From positions 503,501 through 567,500 of the forward strand of contig NZ_LVYV01000001.1 in assembly GCF_001618955.1 (NCBI RefSeq): a stretch of 64,000 nt of DNA, in the 5' to 3' direction. This DNA comes from Tardiphaga robiniae (GTDB lineage Bacteria > Pseudomonadota > Alphaproteobacteria > Rhizobiales > Xanthobacteraceae). Position numbers and translations under genes: made by a program. Shown here one piece after another: positions 62,950-64,000 of the stretch. Under the pieces are notes generated by a model. The model saw nothing but the letters and a program-made list of their open reading frames with translations, was not told the DNA's origin and made no database searches. Each line of letters begins with the position of its first letter. Positions within the stretch are counted from its first letter, which is position 1.

Positions 62950-63625
62950 GCTCGTTCTCGATCAGCTCCGCGCCGGCGCCCGACAGCACGACACGGCCGG
63001 ACTCCAGCAGATAGGCATGATCGCACATCTCGAGCGCGGCGAAGGCATTCTGCTCAACGAGCAAAACAGTCGTGCCGGCATCGCGGATCGCGCGAATGAT
63101 CGCAAAGGTGCGCTCGACGATGTTGGGCGCGAGACCAAGCGACGGTTCATCGAACATCACCAGGCGCGGCCGCGACATCAGCGCGCGACCGATCGCCAGC
63201 ATCTGCTGCTCGCCGCCGGACAACGTCCCTGCCGCCTGCTTGCGGCGTTCGGCGAGGCGCGGGAATTCGCCATAGATGCGGTCGCGGTCCACCGCGACTT
63301 CGGATGTGTCGGAGCGCAGATAGGCGCCCATGTCGAGATTTTCGGCGACTGTCATGTGCGGAAATACACGACGCCCTTCCGGGCAATGCGCGATACCCTT
63401 CGTGAGCACCCGCTGCGCGCCGATGCCGGTGATATCTTCACCGTCGAAATGCAGGCTGCCGGAGCGCGACGGCACGAGGCCCGAGATCGCGCGCAACGTC
63501 GTGCTCTTGCCGGCGCCGTTAGCGCCGATCAGCGCCACGAGCTGGCCAGCCTTGACCGAGAGCGAAATGCCCTTGAGGGCCGAGATCTGGCCATAGGCGC
63601 AGACCATGTCACGTATCTCAAGCAT
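62921..63625 (-). CDS. livF: Branched-chain amino acid type ABC transporter ATP-binding protein LivF
   Basis: 234 residues from ATG 63625 (MLEIRDMVCAYGQISALKGIS). ABC motifs: Walker A GANGAGKST near 37-45, Q-loop near 85, signature LSGGEQQMLAIG near 137 and Walker B VMFDEPSLGLAP near 157. LivF and LivG form the ATPase pair of HAAT importers, which in these bacteria also take up organic acids. It overlaps the livG stop by 8 bases (ATGCTTGA) and the Rieske gene start by 29 bases. The frame extends upstream but the LivF family starts here. Confidence 0.93.
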   Translation of the reverse strand: MLEIRDMVCAYGQISALKGISLSVKAGQLVALIGANGAGKSTTLRAISGLVPSRSGSLHFDGEDITGIGAQRVLTKGIAHCPEGRRVFPHMTVAENLDMGAYLRSDTSEVAVDRDRIYGEFPRLAERRKQAAGTLSGGEQQMLAIGRALMSRPRLVMFDEPSLGLAPNIVERTFAIIRAIRDAGTTVLLVEQNAFAALEMCDHAYLLESGRVVLSGAGAELIENEHVRRAYLGG

Positions 63626-64000
63626 GGACCGCGACCTCCTTGACCACATCCTTCGCGCCCTGACCGAGATAGGCTTCAATCACTGCGGGATTCTTGCGGA
63701 TTTCATCGGGCGGTCCCTCAGCGATGATGCGGCCGTAATTCAGCACGACGATGCGATCCGACACGCTCATCACCATCGGCATGTCGTGCTCGACCAAGAG
63801 GATCGTGACGCCACGATCCCGGATATTGCGGATCAGCTGCACGAAAGTATGCGTCTCCGACGCGTTCATGCCGGACACAGGCTCGTCCAGCAGCAGCATC
63901 TTCGGCTGCGCGGCGAGCGCCAGCGCGACACCGACGAGACGCTGCTCGCCATAGGAGAGTGAGCCGGCGAGATCGTTGGCGCGCGCCTCGAGTCCGATCC
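63618..64000 (-). CDS. livG: Branched-chain amino acid type ABC transporter ATP-binding protein LivG, N-terminus outside the window
   Basis: About 126 codons of the C-terminal part are present; the gene runs past 64000. It begins within the signature region (LAGSLSYGEQRLVGVALALA), followed by Walker B MLLLDEPVSGMN and the H-loop LLVEHDM. LivG-type endings YLGQGAKDV are also seen. Partner of LivF in the ATPase dimer; permease genes probably lie beyond the window edge. Confidence 0.9.
   Translation of the reverse strand, partial: IGLEARANDLAGSLSYGEQRLVGVALALAAQPKMLLLDEPVSGMNASETHTFVQLIRNIRDRGVTILLVEHDMPMVMSVSDRIVVLNYGRIIAEGPPDEIRKNPAVIEAYLGQGAKDVVKEVAVHA

Overview
The window reads as chromosomal DNA of an alphaproteobacterium of the Bradyrhizobium / Rhodopseudomonas / Afipia / Tardiphaga group (Nitrobacteraceae). 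The basis is high GC coding sequence, CobS/CobT cobaltochelatase genes, a Porin_2-type porin, a CarD–FdxA–S4–helicase block, an FdsGBA-type formate dehydrogenase and several families of GC-rich intergenic palindromes of the kind seen throughout these genomes. I cannot fix genus or species from the sequence alone. No rRNA, tRNA, CRISPR array or complete insertion sequence was seen.

Layout. 1-600: end of a YidB-like gene and a small membrane stress protein. 672-10044: a catabolic acyl-CoA block (SDR, two adjacent acyl-CoA dehydrogenases, two enoyl-CoA hydratase-fold proteins, an NDP-forming acyl-CoA synthetase, a VOC protein and a Liv-type solute-binding protein); its substrate is unknown. 10243-19859: a degenerate SNase-fold protein, an M48 lipoprotein protease, then carD, fdxA, an Hsp15-like S4 protein and a large Suv3-like helicase, then a DUF3108 protein. 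20074-23624: rpmB with a clear promoter, a lower-GC stretch carrying a frameshifted relic, and small accessory genes (secreted peptide, DHFR-like and SRPBCC proteins, a DUF2283 remnant). 23869-27291: PepSY protein, HAD hydrolase bracketed by two palindromic repeats, and an AraC regulator divergent from an SDR that has lost its catalytic residues. 27533-31878: two consecutive cyclic-di-GMP enzymes. 31883-38143: Tat-exported phytase-like protein, cobS-cobT split by a repeat, a DedA protein and accA. 38429-44515: GlxA-type regulator, SDR, PpiC-type foldase and, divergently, secA. 44571-47847: DUF559 nuclease gene embedded in repeats, L,D-transpeptidase-like lipoprotein, J-domain protein. 47984-55579: bolA and the formate dehydrogenase operon fdsG-fdsB-fdsA-fdhD-fdsD with an upstream LysR gene. 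55857-64000: small conserved protein, SPINDLY/O-GlcNAc-transferase-like TPR protein, major porin, MarR regulator, an alpha/beta-hydrolase-fold protein lacking its nucleophile, and an operon of livG (cut by the window edge), livF and a Rieske protein.

How the genes work together. The acyl-CoA block and the Liv ATPases at the right end suggest uptake and beta-oxidation-like breakdown of organic acids, feeding acetyl-CoA metabolism (accA). Formate dehydrogenase adds NADH from C1 units. Housekeeping functions (rpmB, secA, accA, carD, fdxA) are interspersed with accessory genes and repeats.

The points most worth a second look are the DUF559 gene whose C-terminus is encoded by a repeat element, a hydrophobic leader reading frame ending on the secA start codon, two enzyme-fold proteins without catalytic residues, the frameshifted low-GC relic, and the Suv3-like helicase with a very long disordered tail.
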